Assembly: GCF_040126305.1 (NCBI RefSeq) | Contig: NZ_CP149510.1 | Span: forward strand, 3,235,001-3,299,000 | Direction of reading: 5' to 3' | Length of the DNA stretch: 64,000 nt | From: Pararhizobium sp. A13 | GTDB lineage: Bacteria > Pseudomonadota > Alphaproteobacteria > Rhizobiales > Rhizobiaceae | Part shown: one piece after another, positions 47,278-56,846 of the stretch | Position numbering within the stretch: position 1 is the stretch's first letter | How the letters are laid out: each line of letters starts with the position of its first letter | Notes under the pieces: model-generated | The model's database searches: none | What the model saw: the letters and a program-made list of their open reading frames with translations, nothing else | What the model was told of the DNA's origin: nothing | Program-made: the position numbers and the translations under genes

Positions 47278-48366
47278 ATGTTCCGTTCGATTGTCGCAAG
47301 CCTCCTCATTACCGGATCGGTGCAGGCCGCTCCCGCGCTGGCGGCTGGCGTGAAGATCGCTGTCGTCGCGCCGGTTGAAGGACCGTTCGCGCTGCTCGGA
47401 AAGCAGATGCTCGACGGCGCGCGCTTCCAGGCCGAAGATCGCGGGTCCGAGATCATCCAGATTCCGGAAACCTGCGAACCGAACGACGCAGAAAGCCTCA
47501 GGAAGGCCTTGCTTTCCAGCGGCGCGGAAGCCGCAATCGGGTTTCTCTGCACCGAAAGCCTCGAGGCAACGCTTCCCGCGCTCGCCGAAGCCGGCATTCC
47601 TGCTCTGACGTTGAGCGTGCGTTCCGATGTCCTGATGGAGGACGCACTGAAAAAGAAGTGGCCGTTCTTCCGTCTCGTGCCGAGCGCCCGCATGGAAGCG
47701 GCCAAGGTCACCGAGATCATCCTGTCGCGTTGGAAGAACGAGCCGCTGGCGCTGATCGAGGACGGGACGATCCATGGGCGCGAGTTGGTGGAAGGCGTGC
47801 GTGCGGCTCTGGCCGAAGTCGGGTTAACGCCGGTGTTTTCCGACACCTATCGTCCGGCGCAGGAGCAGCAGGTGAGCCTGGTGCGCCGACTGGCAAAGAG
47901 TGGCGCGACACATGTCTTCACTGGCGGCGACCGGCCGGACACGGCCATCATCGCCCGCGACGCCGCCTCAGAACAGGTCACGCTGACGCTGATGGGCGGC
48001 GAAGCCTTGAACGCGGCCGACCAGCCTGTTGCGCTGGCGAACGGTGTGCTGGCGGTGTCATTGCCGGACTACGCGGCGCAGCCGGAGGCAAAGGTCGCAA
48101 GCGAGGCGATGACGGCGGCCAAGCTCATTCCGGAGGGCTATGTATTGCCGGCATTTTCCGCTGTTGCCCTTTTGGAACAGGCGAAGGACCAGGCCGGCAA
48201 AGACGACGCGCCGCTTCCAGAGGCGCTTCTCAAAGGTCCCTATCAGACCGCGATCGGCCCGATCCGGTTCAATGCGGGCCATGAACTGGCGGACAATCCC
48301 TACCGGTTGCTCCAGTGGCAAGATGGCCGTTTCGTGCCCGCTCCCACTGCCACGGGAACCGAATGA
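47278..48366 (+). CDS. Periplasmic substrate-binding protein (branched-chain amino-acid type)
   Basis: A 362-residue type I periplasmic binding protein of the LivJ group, with a signal peptide (MFRSIVASLLITGSVQAAPALAA). KIAVVAPVEGPFALLGKQMLDGARFQAED is the usual lobe-1 start. ATG 47251 also opens the frame, but 47278 begins the signal peptide. No ABC permease or ATPase is encoded next to it, so its partner is elsewhere or it is a sensor. It overlaps the peptidase gene by four bases (ATGA). Confidence 0.88.
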   Translation: MFRSIVASLLITGSVQAAPALAAGVKIAVVAPVEGPFALLGKQMLDGARFQAEDRGSEIIQIPETCEPNDAESLRKALLSSGAEAAIGFLCTESLEATLPALAEAGIPALTLSVRSDVLMEDALKKKWPFFRLVPSARMEAAKVTEIILSRWKNEPLALIEDGTIHGRELVEGVRAALAEVGLTPVFSDTYRPAQEQQVSLVRRLAKSGATHVFTGGDRPDTAIIARDAASEQVTLTLMGGEALNAADQPVALANGVLAVSLPDYAAQPEAKVASEAMTAAKLIPEGYVLPAFSAVALLEQAKDQAGKDDAPLPEALLKGPYQTAIGPIRFNAGHELADNPYRLLQWQDGRFVPAPTATGTE

Positions 48367-49379
48367 TGCGCGCCGGCCCGAAAAATTCGATTACCGATGT
48401 CGCAGGCCTCAGGGTCGGCAACGCCGAGGATCATCGCCTGAAATCCGGCGTTTCCGTTGTCGTCTGCGATCAGCCAGCCGTCGCCGCCGTTCAGGTGCTC
48501 GGCGGTGCCCCCGGCACGCGGGAGACGGACCTGCTCGATCCCCACAATACGGTGCAGACGGTCGATGCGGTGGTCTTGTCCGGTGGCTCGGCTTTCGGTC
48601 TCGACGCGGCATCGGGCGTCCAGGCGGCGCTGCGTGAAGTGGGCCGCGGCTTTGCCGTCGGCCCCTTGCGTATTCCGATCGTGCCCGCCGCCATCCTGTT
48701 TGATCTGCTCAATGGCGGCGACAAGGATTGGGGCCAGTATCCGCCCTATCGCGAACTCGGTTACGAGGCAGTCCGGGCGGCGTCTGAGGATTTCATGACG
48801 GGCACCGCGGGCGCCGGCACAGGCGCGCTCACCGCCACGTTCAAGGGCGGCCTCGGCACAGCCTCGACGGTGCTGGATAACGGCATCACCATCGGCGCAC
48901 TGGTGGCCGTCAACGCGCTTGGCTCCGCAACCATCGGTGATACCCGGCACTTCTGGGCTGCACCCTTCGAAATAGGCGCAGAATTCGGCCGCCTCGGCAT
49001 GCCGCAGCCTTTTCCACTCGATGCCAGCGACCTTCGCATCAAGTTCCGCGACGGGCAGCGGCAAACGCAAAACACCACCATCGCCGTCATCGCTACCGAT
49101 GCGGTTCTGACGAAGGCGGAAGCGAAGAGGCTGGCGATATCAGCCCATGACGGTTTTTCACGGGCGCTCTGGCCGTCACACACGCCGCTTGACGGTGATC
49201 TCGTCTTTGCACTGGCAACCGGGACGAGCGGAATGACCGCGACTGTGCAGGACTTTATCGATCTTGGTGCCGCGGCGGCATCGACCATGGCCCGTGCGAT
49301 CGCGCGCGGTGTCCATGATGCGACGACCGCTGAAAACGATCTCTTTCCCGTCTGGTCGCCCGAAGATAGAACCGCATAA
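48363..49379 (+). CDS. P1 family peptidase (DmpA/NylC-like N-terminal nucleophile hydrolase)
   Basis: A 338-residue S58 (DmpA/NylC) protein, a self-cleaving hydrolase of peptides or amides. Hallmarks: [14 protein letters not shown] near the N-terminus, [16 protein letters not shown], and the presumed autocleavage site in [15 protein letters not shown], where Thr becomes the N-terminal nucleophile (by analogy to NylC). C-terminal [11 protein letters not shown]. It starts within the stop of the binding-protein gene, so they are co-translated; this hints that it acts on what that protein binds. Confidence 0.88.
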   Translation: MMRAGPKNSITDVAGLRVGNAEDHRLKSGVSVVVCDQPAVAAVQVLGGAPGTRETDLLDPHNTVQTVDAVVLSGGSAFGLDAASGVQAALREVGRGFAVGPLRIPIVPAAILFDLLNGGDKDWGQYPPYRELGYEAVRAASEDFMTGTAGAGTGALTATFKGGLGTASTVLDNGITIGALVAVNALGSATIGDTRHFWAAPFEIGAEFGRLGMPQPFPLDASDLRIKFRDGQRQTQNTTIAVIATDAVLTKAEAKRLAISAHDGFSRALWPSHTPLDGDLVFALATGTSGMTATVQDFIDLGAAAASTMARAIARGVHDATTAENDLFPVWSPEDRTA

Positions 49380-49458
49380 CGTCAAAGCTGCGCTCACCAA
49401 TGTTGTTTGCGGCGAAGAGCAGTGTTATTTGGCCGGAAAACAGTTGGAGCCTTGCATC

Positions 49459-50136
49459 ATGCCCCTGCCCATCCGGATCGCACCGTCCATTCTTGCCGCT
49501 GACTATGCCAAACTCGGGCAGGAAGTGCGCGATGTCGTCGCCGCCGGCGCCGATTGGATCCATCTCGACATCATGGACGGCCACTTCGTCCCGAACATTT
49601 CCTTCGGCCCCGACATCATCAAGTCGCTGCGTCCGCACACGGACGCCTATTTCGACTGCCATCTGATGATCGCGCCCGCTGACCCCTATCTCGAAGCCTT
49701 CGCCAAGGCTGGCTGCGATAGCATCACAGTGCATGCAGAGGCAGGCCCGCATCTCGATCGTTCGCTGCAGGCGATCAAGGCGCTCGGCAAGAAGGCCGGC
49801 GTTTCGATCAATCCGGCAACGCCCGAAAGCGTTCTCGACTATCTGCTCGACAAGCTCGACCTCATTCTTGTGATGACGGTCAATCCCGGTTTCGGCGGCC
49901 AGAAGTTCATTCCGGCGATGGAAGAGAAAATCCGCCGCATCCGGGCGATGATCGGCGATCGACCGATCGATCTTCAGGTCGATGGCGGCATCACGGTCGA
50001 CACGATCGCGCCTCCGGCCTCTGCCGGCGCCAATGTCTTCGTGGCAGGCTCGGCGATCTTCAGTGGCGGCCACGTTGACGCCTATCGCAAAACCATCGAC
50101 ACTCTGCGCGCCAATGCCGAGGGGAGCCGCGGGTGA
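49459..50136 (+). CDS. rpe: Ribulose-phosphate 3-epimerase
   Basis: A 225-residue TIM-barrel enzyme interconverting ribulose 5-phosphate and xylulose 5-phosphate in the pentose-phosphate pathway. Motifs: [27 protein letters not shown] (metal His/Asp), [19 protein letters not shown] and LQVDGGI. The ATG at 49459 gives the normal N-terminus; the open frame is longer upstream. Its stop overlaps the next gene's GTG. Confidence 0.95.
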   Translation: MPLPIRIAPSILAADYAKLGQEVRDVVAAGADWIHLDIMDGHFVPNISFGPDIIKSLRPHTDAYFDCHLMIAPADPYLEAFAKAGCDSITVHAEAGPHLDRSLQAIKALGKKAGVSINPATPESVLDYLLDKLDLILVMTVNPGFGGQKFIPAMEEKIRRIRAMIGDRPIDLQVDGGITVDTIAPPASAGANVFVAGSAIFSGGHVDAYRKTIDTLRANAEGSRG

Positions 50137-50870
50137 AATTTTCGGGCGGGATCGCTGCCGCAGTTTTCGCATCGGTGTTGATGGCCGATGTTGTTTGCGC
50201 CGGTGATATTGCCTCGTTGCAACCCATCGGCTTTTCACCGGACGGCGGCGTTTTCGCCTTCGAGGAATATGGCGTCCAGGACGGTTCCGGCTTTCCCTAC
50301 TCCAGCATCTTCTTCATCGACACGCGCAAGGACACCTACCTGCCGGGGACGCCGATCCGCGCGCGCATCGACGACGAGAATGCCGGTCTCGCCAAGGTGC
50401 GGGCGCAGACGCAGGCGAAAGCCGCCGCCCTCGTCGATCGCTACGATATGACAGACCATCCGGGCTTGATGGCCGCCTTCAATCCGGTCACGGAGACCGC
50501 AGCCCCGGCGTATCGGCTGGTATACCGGCAACACGCCGTGGAGCCGCCGGTTGGCGGCATCTTCACGCTGGCGCTGAAGGAAATCACGCTGCCGCCGTCA
50601 GCGCTCTGCAAAGACATGTCACCGCAATCGATCGGCTTCAGCCTCGCCTTCGAAAGCGAGGATGGCCAGCCGTCGGATCGCGTGCTTCACATCGACACGG
50701 CCATCCCCGAGAGCCGCAAATGCCCGACCGGTTACCGGATCGGCGGTGTCATGGTTCACCACCCGGTCGGCCGGGATCCTGTCCACATCGTCCTGGTGCA
50801 GGTGCTGAGCTTCGGTTTCGAGGGACGCGACGGTCGTTGGATCGCCGTTCCGGTGCCTGCGGCGCCATGA
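50133..50870 (+). CDS. DUF2259 exported protein
   Basis: A 245-residue protein with a signal peptide (about 1-23, ending VVCAGD), then a DUF2259 domain beginning [32 protein letters not shown]. The family is found in rhizobia and relatives and its function is unknown; it is probably periplasmic. It starts with a GTG overlapping the rpe stop and its own end overlaps the next gene by four bases, so it belongs to the rpe transcript. Confidence 0.85.
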   Translation: MKFSGGIAAAVFASVLMADVVCAGDIASLQPIGFSPDGGVFAFEEYGVQDGSGFPYSSIFFIDTRKDTYLPGTPIRARIDDENAGLAKVRAQTQAKAAALVDRYDMTDHPGLMAAFNPVTETAAPAYRLVYRQHAVEPPVGGIFTLALKEITLPPSALCKDMSPQSIGFSLAFESEDGQPSDRVLHIDTAIPESRKCPTGYRIGGVMVHHPVGRDPVHIVLVQVLSFGFEGRDGRWIAVPVPAAP

Positions 50871-51421
50871 ATCAAGTTCAGGTCTCCGAGGCAAAACACT
50901 ATCCAAGCTTGATGCGGCGCACGGGCCAGAGGTTTCTGGCAGCCCTTCCGGGCGCGCGCGACATTCTTCTTGGCGCACCGATCTGGGGTGTGATGATGGC
51001 GCTGTCGGCGCTCGCAGCGCTCTATCTGCGCAACGGTGCCGAAACGTCCCATTTCTACAGCATTCTCCTGCTGTTCTTCCTCGGTGGCTTGATCGCCTGG
51101 CCTTTCGCCCTTGTTCTTGGCCGCTTCTGTGCGCAGGGCCGCGCCAGCGAAACGCGTTTTGCCGCCTTCTTTCTCTGCTTGACCGTCTGCACCATCGCCG
51201 CAACGGCTTTCCTCTTCGCCTTGGATTACCGGAGCTTCTACGCCCGCTGGCATGCCCCTGTCGGTACACTGACCTGGTTCTATCAGTTCGGTTTCACCTC
51301 GGCCGGCGCCATCTATCAGTTCGTCGTGATGGGCATTCGCCTCTATCTGCCGGTCGGATTTGCGGCACTTGCAACCGCCAGCTTGTGGCTCGCATGCAAG
51401 ATGCCCCATCAGCAGCGTTGA
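50867..51421 (+). CDS. Conserved membrane protein (184 aa)
   Basis: A 184-residue inner-membrane protein with four likely transmembrane helices (about 37-53, 62-85, 98-118 and 150-175). No family was recognised. It starts at the ATG that overlaps the DUF2259 stop (ATGA) and lies 62 bases before purB. The open frame that begins further upstream is in DUF2259's shadow. Confidence 0.7.
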   Translation: MNQVQVSEAKHYPSLMRRTGQRFLAALPGARDILLGAPIWGVMMALSALAALYLRNGAETSHFYSILLLFFLGGLIAWPFALVLGRFCAQGRASETRFAAFFLCLTVCTIAATAFLFALDYRSFYARWHAPVGTLTWFYQFGFTSAGAIYQFVVMGIRLYLPVGFAALATASLWLACKMPHQQR

Positions 51422-51483
51422 GATTACCGGCCATCTTTGCTAGAGGCTCAGCCAACTCCACCGATGACGAAAGCTGAAAGCCC

Positions 51484-52785
51484 ATGATCCCCCGTTACTC
51501 CCGGCCGGAAATGGTGGCCATCTGGTCGCCCGAAACCAAATTCCGCATCTGGTTCGAAATCGAGGCGCATGCCTGCGACGCGCTCGCCGAGCTTGGCGTG
51601 ATCCCGAAGGAAGCGGCGAAAACCATCTGGGAACGGGGCGGCGCGGCCACCTTCGACGTCGAACGGATCGACGAGATCGAAGCCATCACCAAACATGACG
51701 TCATTGCCTTCCTGACACATCTTGCCGAAATCGTCGGTCCTGACGCGCGTTTCGTGCACCAAGGCATGACCTCTTCCGACGTGCTCGACACCTGCTTCAA
51801 CGTGCAACTCGTCAAGGCCAGCGACCTCCTGCTCGCCGACCTCGACAAACTGCTGGAAGCGCTGAAGCGCCGGGCCTTCGAACACAAGGACACGGTGACG
51901 ATCGGCCGTTCGCACGGCATCCACGCCGAGCCGACCACCTTCGGCATCAAGCTGGCCCTGGCCTATGCCGAGTTCGAGCGCTGCAAGAAGCGCCTGATCG
52001 CCGCGCGTGAGGAAATCGCCACATGCGCTATTTCCGGCGCCGTCGGCACCTTTGCGAATATCGATCCGCGTGTCGAAGAACACGTCGCCAAGGCCATGGG
52101 CCTTGCCGCTGAGCCGGTCTCGACCCAGGTCATCCCGCGTGACCGTCATGCGATGTATTTTGCCACCCTCGGCGTCATCGCTTCGAGCGTGGAGCGCCTG
52201 GCAACCGAAATCCGCCACCTGCAACGCACCGAAGTCCTCGAAGCCGAGGAATATTTCTCGCCGGGCCAGAAGGGCTCGTCGGCGATGCCGCACAAGCGTA
52301 ACCCGGTGCTGACGGAAAATCTCACCGGCCTGTCGCGCATGGTGCGCGCCTTCGCCCTGCCCGCCATGGAAAACGTCGCCTTGTGGCACGAGCGCGATAT
52401 TTCCCACTCCTCCGTCGAGCGCATGATCGGCCCCGACGCGACGGTGACGCTCGACTTCGCGCTGGCGCGCCTGACGGGCGTGATCGACAAGCTGCTCGTC
52501 TATCCGGACAACATGATGAAGAACATGAACAAGTTCCGCGGGCTCGTTCATTCCCAACGCGTGCTGCTTGCCCTGACGCAAGCCGGCGCATCCCGCGAGG
52601 ATGCCTATCGCCTCGTTCAGCGCAACGCCATGAAGGTCTGGGAACAGGGCAAGGATTTCCTCGAGGAACTGCTCGCCGACAGCGAAGTCAGGGCCTTGCT
52701 GCCCGAAGCGGATATCCGCGAAAAATTCGACCTCGGCTATCACACGAAGCACGTCGATACGATCTTCAATCGCGTTTTCGGTTGA
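51484..52785 (+). CDS. purB: Adenylosuccinate lyase
   Basis: A 433-residue enzyme of the aspartase/fumarase superfamily with two steps in purine synthesis: splitting SAICAR to AICAR, and adenylosuccinate to AMP. Signature SPGQKGSSAMPHKRNPVLTENL, plus THDVIAF-type TKHDVIAFLTHLAE, GMTSSDVLDT and GRSHGIHAEPTTFG with the catalytic His. Normal length. The start at 51484 follows GAAAGC and is unambiguous. Confidence 0.96.
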   Translation: MIPRYSRPEMVAIWSPETKFRIWFEIEAHACDALAELGVIPKEAAKTIWERGGAATFDVERIDEIEAITKHDVIAFLTHLAEIVGPDARFVHQGMTSSDVLDTCFNVQLVKASDLLLADLDKLLEALKRRAFEHKDTVTIGRSHGIHAEPTTFGIKLALAYAEFERCKKRLIAAREEIATCAISGAVGTFANIDPRVEEHVAKAMGLAAEPVSTQVIPRDRHAMYFATLGVIASSVERLATEIRHLQRTEVLEAEEYFSPGQKGSSAMPHKRNPVLTENLTGLSRMVRAFALPAMENVALWHERDISHSSVERMIGPDATVTLDFALARLTGVIDKLLVYPDNMMKNMNKFRGLVHSQRVLLALTQAGASREDAYRLVQRNAMKVWEQGKDFLEELLADSEVRALLPEADIREKFDLGYHTKHVDTIFNRVFG

Positions 52786-52844
52786 TGCATAACGCGTATC
52801 GCGTCAAAACGGATTCGTGCGATGCGCTTTAGGTCTTTGTTTTT

Positions 52845-52894
52845 ATGCATGTCGTTGTCCCAAAAACCGCTGCACACTGTTCTGCGACATGCAT
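52845..52894. repeat. Rhizobial palindromic repeat element
   Basis: Inverted arms ATGCATGTCG (52845-52854) and GCGACATGCAT (52884-52894). The preceding bases 52800-52844 (GCGCTTTAGGTCTTTG..) resemble the conserved flank of the short palindromic elements scattered in rhizobial intergenic regions. It encodes nothing. Confidence 0.6.
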
Positions 52895-52896
52895 TA

Positions 52897-52917
52897 GGGG
52901 AGCCGAAGAGGCTCCCC
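52897..52917 (+). terminator. Possible terminator of purB
   Basis: Stem GGGGAGCC / GGCTCCCC with a GAAGA loop, directly after the palindromic repeat. No T-run follows, so it is a weak terminator candidate. Confidence 0.4.
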
Positions 52918-53046
52918 GTTCCAACGTCGCGCGCAGGGTGTCCGGTTTCGGCCCACATCGCTCCATTTTGAACGGTTTTCTCAAGCCTTTCGTCAGTCTT
53001 CCGTGAGAGGCTGCGGAAAAATGAGCAAATGGGAGCGGGCTGGAGC

Positions 53047-53352
53047 ATGCCGTATCAGCAGACGATCGAACGCAAGGTAGCGCGCACGACAACCAAATTT
53101 ACCGGTACCGTGACCTGCAAGGGCGGGTCGAGTCGCGGGATCGTCAAAGACCTTTCGGCAGCCGGAATTTGTTTCCAGCTCTATTTCGATATCAATGCCA
53201 AGACTGGGCAGGAAGTGTCGATCGAAAGCAACGAATTCGGTCATCTTACTGGCGTCGTGCAATGGTATCGCGGCGACAAGATTGGCATTCGTCTCGACCC
53301 GTCGTCGAATACCGCGGCGCAAATCTCGTCCTATTTCAAATATTTCCGCTAA
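53047..53352 (+). CDS. PilZ-domain protein
   Basis: A 101-residue stand-alone PilZ domain that would bind cyclic di-GMP. The binding residues are visible: RKVAR (RxxxR) near the N-terminus and DLSAAG (the D/NxSxxG motif) in the centre, followed by the beta-strands VVQWYRGDKIGIRL. The ATG at 53047 follows GGAGC; an earlier GTG-type start is possible. Its target is unknown. It ends at a strong terminator. Confidence 0.88.
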   Translation: MPYQQTIERKVARTTTKFTGTVTCKGGSSRGIVKDLSAAGICFQLYFDINAKTGQEVSIESNEFGHLTGVVQWYRGDKIGIRLDPSSNTAAQISSYFKYFR

Positions 53353-53370
53353 GCGGCACGCATGACAGCA

Positions 53371-53407
53371 CGAACGTGCCGCTACTCTGGCGGCACGTTC
53401 GTTTTTT
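53371..53407 (+). terminator. Intrinsic terminator of the PilZ gene
   Basis: A 12-bp stem CGAACGTGCCGC / GCGGCACGTTCG, loop TACTCTG, then TTTTTT. Confidence 0.92.
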
Positions 53408-53421
53408 CGGATCGCTCCGTG

Positions 53422-54228
53422 TTATTTCGTCTCCGGCGCAACCACGAGCTTGCGATAGAGATGCCACGTCGCATGGCCGAGGATCGGCATGATGACGGCG
53501 AGACCGACGAAGACCGGGATTGAGCCGATGACGAGGCCTCCGGCAACGATCAGTCCCCACACGGCAACCGGAACCGGATTGGTGAGCGTTGCCCGCACGG
53601 ACGTCTCGACCGCGGCCACGGCGCCGACATCCCTGTCGAGCAACAGCGGGAAGGACACGAGGACGGTCGACAACACGATCACGGCAAAGACGAAACCGAC
53701 GGCGTTACCGACCAGAATGAGGTTCCACCCCTGTTCTGTTCCGAACACCTGGTTGGCGAAGGCTGAGATCGATGCCGGTGGCACGTCACCGAACATCTGC
53801 ACATAAAGCGACTGGGCAACGAGCAGCCAGGCGACGAACAGCACGAACAACATGAAAGCAAGCGCGATGATCGACGGTAAGGCTGGCGAACGGCGAACAT
53901 CGAAAGCGTGCCGCCACGACGTGTTCATCCCCTTTTCGCGCCGCCTGCTGATCTCATAGAGACCGATCGCGGCTACCGGGCCGAGCAAGGCAAAACCGGA
54001 AGCCAGCGGATAGAGGATCGGCAACATGTTGGCGCCCGAACTCCATGTGGCAAGCACAACACCGGCGATCGGATAGATCAGGCAGAGGAAGACGTAATGA
54101 GACGGCTTGGCATTAAAGTCCTGCCAGCCGAGGCGCAACGCGTCGAAGACATCGGCGATGCCGATCTTGCGAACTACCGGATGCTCGATAGTGGTGCTGG
54201 ATCCTGCCAATACATGGAATGTTGTCAT
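53422..54228 (-). CDS. DUF2189 membrane protein
   Basis: A 268-residue inner-membrane protein of the DUF2189 family with about six transmembrane helices (for example VFLCLIYPIAGVVLA, LAFMLFVLFVAWLLVA and LILVGNAVGFVFAVIVLSTVLVS). The N-terminal KIGIADVFDALRLGWQDF is typical. Function unknown. The ATG at 54228 follows GGAGGAG. It is convergent with the PilZ gene. Confidence 0.85.
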   Translation of the reverse strand: MTTFHVLAGSSTTIEHPVVRKIGIADVFDALRLGWQDFNAKPSHYVFLCLIYPIAGVVLATWSSGANMLPILYPLASGFALLGPVAAIGLYEISRRREKGMNTSWRHAFDVRRSPALPSIIALAFMLFVLFVAWLLVAQSLYVQMFGDVPPASISAFANQVFGTEQGWNLILVGNAVGFVFAVIVLSTVLVSFPLLLDRDVGAVAAVETSVRATLTNPVPVAVWGLIVAGGLVIGSIPVFVGLAVIMPILGHATWHLYRKLVVAPETK

Positions 54229-54457
54229 GACCAATTCTCCTCCTTGGACACACGCATCGTCACGTCATTCGAGAACAATCAGTAGTGCCGGTTTCGAGGG
54301 GATTTCGGCATCGCTGACCGCGATCCAATGCTCTCGATATTGGCGGCTTTCGCCGTCACGGAACGTCGTGACCAATCATCCCGTGCAGCGAGCATATACC
54401 AGATCTGCGTCTCTTTCACTTGACTTCCATCTCCCCCGAGCACAAATCGCCGTTATT

Positions 54458-55012
54458 ATGAAAGCATCTGAAGCAGATATCCTGATCGTTCCCGGCTATA
54501 CCAACTCCGGCCCGGACCATTGGCAGACCCGGTGGCAGAGCAAACTTGCCTCCGCGCGCCGCGTCGAACAGGCCGAATGGGCAAAGCCAGTACGCGAGGA
54601 CTGGGTCCGGCGCATGGTCGACGAGATCAATGCGGCGGCCAAACCCGTCGTCATCGTGGCGCATTCGCTTGGCGTCGCAACCGCCATCCTCGCCCTGCCG
54701 CAGGCGGAAAAGAAGATCGCAGGCGCTTTCCTCGTCGCCCCGCCGGAAGTGACAAATCCGAAAATTCGGCCGAAGCACCTGATGACGTTCGGCCCCTACC
54801 CGCGCGACCCGCTGCCGTTCCCGAGTCTGGTCATCGCAAGCCGCAACGACCCGTTCGGATCGTATGATCACGCCGGCGATATCGCCAACGCCTGGGGCTC
54901 GATGCTGGTGGACGCCGGCGAATCCGGCCACATCAACGCCGAATCCGGTCACGGTCCGTGGCCGGAAGGCACAATGGTTTTCGCCCAGTTTCTCAGCCGG
55001 CTTCGCCCCTAA
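54458..55012 (+). CDS. RBBP9/YdeN-type alpha/beta hydrolase
   Basis: A 184-residue hydrolase. N-terminal VPGYTNSGPDHWQTRW is diagnostic for the RBBP9/YdeN serine esterase group; the catalytic triad is seen as Ser in VAHSLGVAT, Asp in ASRNDPFG and His in GESGHINAESGHGPW. The biological substrate is unknown. Start ATG at 54458 gives the conserved N-terminus; the open frame is longer upstream. Confidence 0.9.
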   Translation: MKASEADILIVPGYTNSGPDHWQTRWQSKLASARRVEQAEWAKPVREDWVRRMVDEINAAAKPVVIVAHSLGVATAILALPQAEKKIAGAFLVAPPEVTNPKIRPKHLMTFGPYPRDPLPFPSLVIASRNDPFGSYDHAGDIANAWGSMLVDAGESGHINAESGHGPWPEGTMVFAQFLSRLRP

Positions 55013-55396
55013 GCCGACATCAAGCGCTGCGTAGCAACGTCGCCGGAAAATCGCGGGACCGTGACGGTTTCCGTGCCAGCTGCGGACCCGGGCAGCCACC
55101 GTTTCTCGATACTACTATGACGCCGGGCAATGAGCCTTGCTTCGAAACAATCCGGACCGATTGCACCAGCGCGTAATGCATCCTCCAACACAACGTTTGA
55201 TGGTGAAGATGACGCGCTTTAGCCGTTTGGTGGCCCCATAATGGCCCCACTTATGAACTTTGTTGCAATGCAAATAGAATTCTTCGGCTCACAGTTTTGA
55301 GTCTCCGCACAGCCTCGTGTTCCACTTGTCGGCTGTCAGCTCCGATCGAATATCCCATTCGTTCTGTTGCATCAACCAAACCGGATTCGCCATCTG
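55013..55396. other. Intergenic region, possible remnant DNA
   Basis: About 384 bases. A minus-strand stretch (about 55009-55191, MLEDALRAGAIGPDCFEARLIARR) faintly recalls the tail of an IS21-type IstA, but I cannot support it. The duplicated TGGCCCCA at about 55226-55244 and the A/T-rich bases after it suggest a recombination scar. No gene is called. Confidence 0.35.
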
Positions 55397-56182
55397 ATGA
55401 CCTCAGCCATTCGCAAATTCATATTCCACGATCTCCAGACGATCGAGGGCTATATCGACCCACCGGACGCTCTTGTTTTCCTTTCGCTTTTGCAAAGTCA
55501 GAAAGACAGAAGCCTTGGCGGCGCCGTTGCCGAGATCGGTGTGTTCTATGGCCGTTCCTATTTTCTGTTGAGAAAAATCAGCGGAAGCGACGAGAAGATA
55601 TTGGCAATCGACCTTTTCAACATAGGTCAGGCGACCGAAGGCGTCGCTGCGCAATACCGCCGCTTTTTGGAAAACGGGCGCCGGCTCGGCATGGCCGTGG
55701 ACGAAGAACTGATCATCAAAGGCGACAGCACAATGCTGGAGCCGGCCCAACTGACCGCCAAGATCGGCAAGATTCGGTTCTTCAGCATCGATGGCGGGCA
55801 CATGCTTCAGCATGTCGCCTCCGACAGCAGGCTGGCGATGGAAACGCTGGCGGATCATGGCGTCATCGCCTTTGACGATACGTTTAATCCGGCCTGGCCG
55901 GAAGTCACAGTAGGCGTGGCCGATTTCCTGCGTCAAAGCGGCGGCGCCTTTTCCGCCTTCTGCATGACCAAGTACAAAACCTACGTCTGCCGCCGCGAAT
56001 TCCACGGGCTCTACAGCGACCTGATCGCCAATTCAGCCGATCTCGCCGCTTTCGATCATGTCGAAACGGAGTTTCTGGGCTCAAAGGTTGCCCGGCTCCA
56101 CAACCCGTTCAGCCGCCGGATGGTCTATGAACTGATGGTCCGCTCCGGCATGAGCGCTTTTTCCGAGCGCGTTTATCGATAA
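55397..56182 (+). CDS. Class I SAM-dependent methyltransferase (TylF/MdmC-like)
   Basis: A 261-residue predicted methyltransferase. The SAM-binding Rossmann signature is GGAVAEIGVFYGRSYFLL, followed by ILAIDLF and the metal-linked FFSIDGGHMLQHVASDS typical of TylF-type sugar or macrolide O-methyltransferases. C-terminal part (about 190-261) has no recognised domain. The ATG at 55397 lies after CCATCTG with no clear Shine-Dalgarno. It stands alone after a 384-base gap that may be recombined, so it may be an insertion. Confidence 0.7.
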   Translation: MTSAIRKFIFHDLQTIEGYIDPPDALVFLSLLQSQKDRSLGGAVAEIGVFYGRSYFLLRKISGSDEKILAIDLFNIGQATEGVAAQYRRFLENGRRLGMAVDEELIIKGDSTMLEPAQLTAKIGKIRFFSIDGGHMLQHVASDSRLAMETLADHGVIAFDDTFNPAWPEVTVGVADFLRQSGGAFSAFCMTKYKTYVCRREFHGLYSDLIANSADLAAFDHVETEFLGSKVARLHNPFSRRMVYELMVRSGMSAFSERVYR

Positions 56183-56296
56183 TCGAACCGCAGATGGCCG
56201 GACCAGCTGGTTGTGATATTCCGCAATGCATCCAGGTGCCGGAACAAAAAAGCCGCCCGCAACCGGACGGCCCAGGAACCATTGCAATGGCCGGTA

Positions 56297-56611
56297 TCAG
56301 CCGTTCTGGATCTGCGTGACGGCCTCGGAGAGAAGCTCCAGCATCTTTAGGCGAATCTGGTCATCGGTCTGGGCGATGCCGGCAGAATCGAAGTCTGCGC
56401 GGATCTTGCGCACGACGTCCTCATGTCCGGCCTCCGTGAAATCGGCGGCGACGATCTCCGTGGCATAGGCCGCCGGATCGCTCTTGCCCAGAAGCTCAGC
56501 GGCCCAGAGGCCGAGCAGCTTGTTGCGGCGCGCCTCGGCCTTGAACCGCAGTTCTTCATCCAGCGCAAACTTCGCCTCAAACGCCTTCTCGCGATCCTGC
56601 ATACTGGTCAT
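56297..56611 (-). CDS. ATPase inhibitor subunit zeta (DUF1476)
   Basis: A 104-residue alphaproteobacterial zeta subunit, which blocks the reverse (ATP-hydrolysing) turn of F1FO-ATP synthase. The protein begins MTSMQDREKAFEAKFALDEEL, the inhibitory N-terminal region, and continues with the helical RFKAEARRNKLLGLWAAELLG. The ATG at 56611 follows CAGGGAG. It is divergent from purC, a common neighbour pair in rhizobia. Confidence 0.92.
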   Translation of the reverse strand: MTSMQDREKAFEAKFALDEELRFKAEARRNKLLGLWAAELLGKSDPAAYATEIVAADFTEAGHEDVVRKIRADFDSAGIAQTDDQIRLKMLELLSEAVTQIQNG

Positions 56612-56846
56612 TCGTCGATCTCCCTGAAAACCATGCCGCAAACAGCTTTTCGCCCATAAACCAAAAGCCTGCCAAAAGTGCAATGCGAAGTTTTCCGCTT
56701 TGATGACTTTCCGTGTTACCCTCTTGCTAATTCAGGGGATCGGATCAGACGCCGATTGTGAAATAGTTTCTTTTCAGCTATGGACCCGATTAGAAAATGC
56801 CAATGGCGCAGCCCAAGAGCGCCGACAACCATAGAGAACAATATTG

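Noticed and set aside
55009..55191. Possible IS21 IstA tail on minus
   Set aside because: Resemblance is limited to a short LEDALRAGAIG-type stretch, with a stop just before it; too weak to call.
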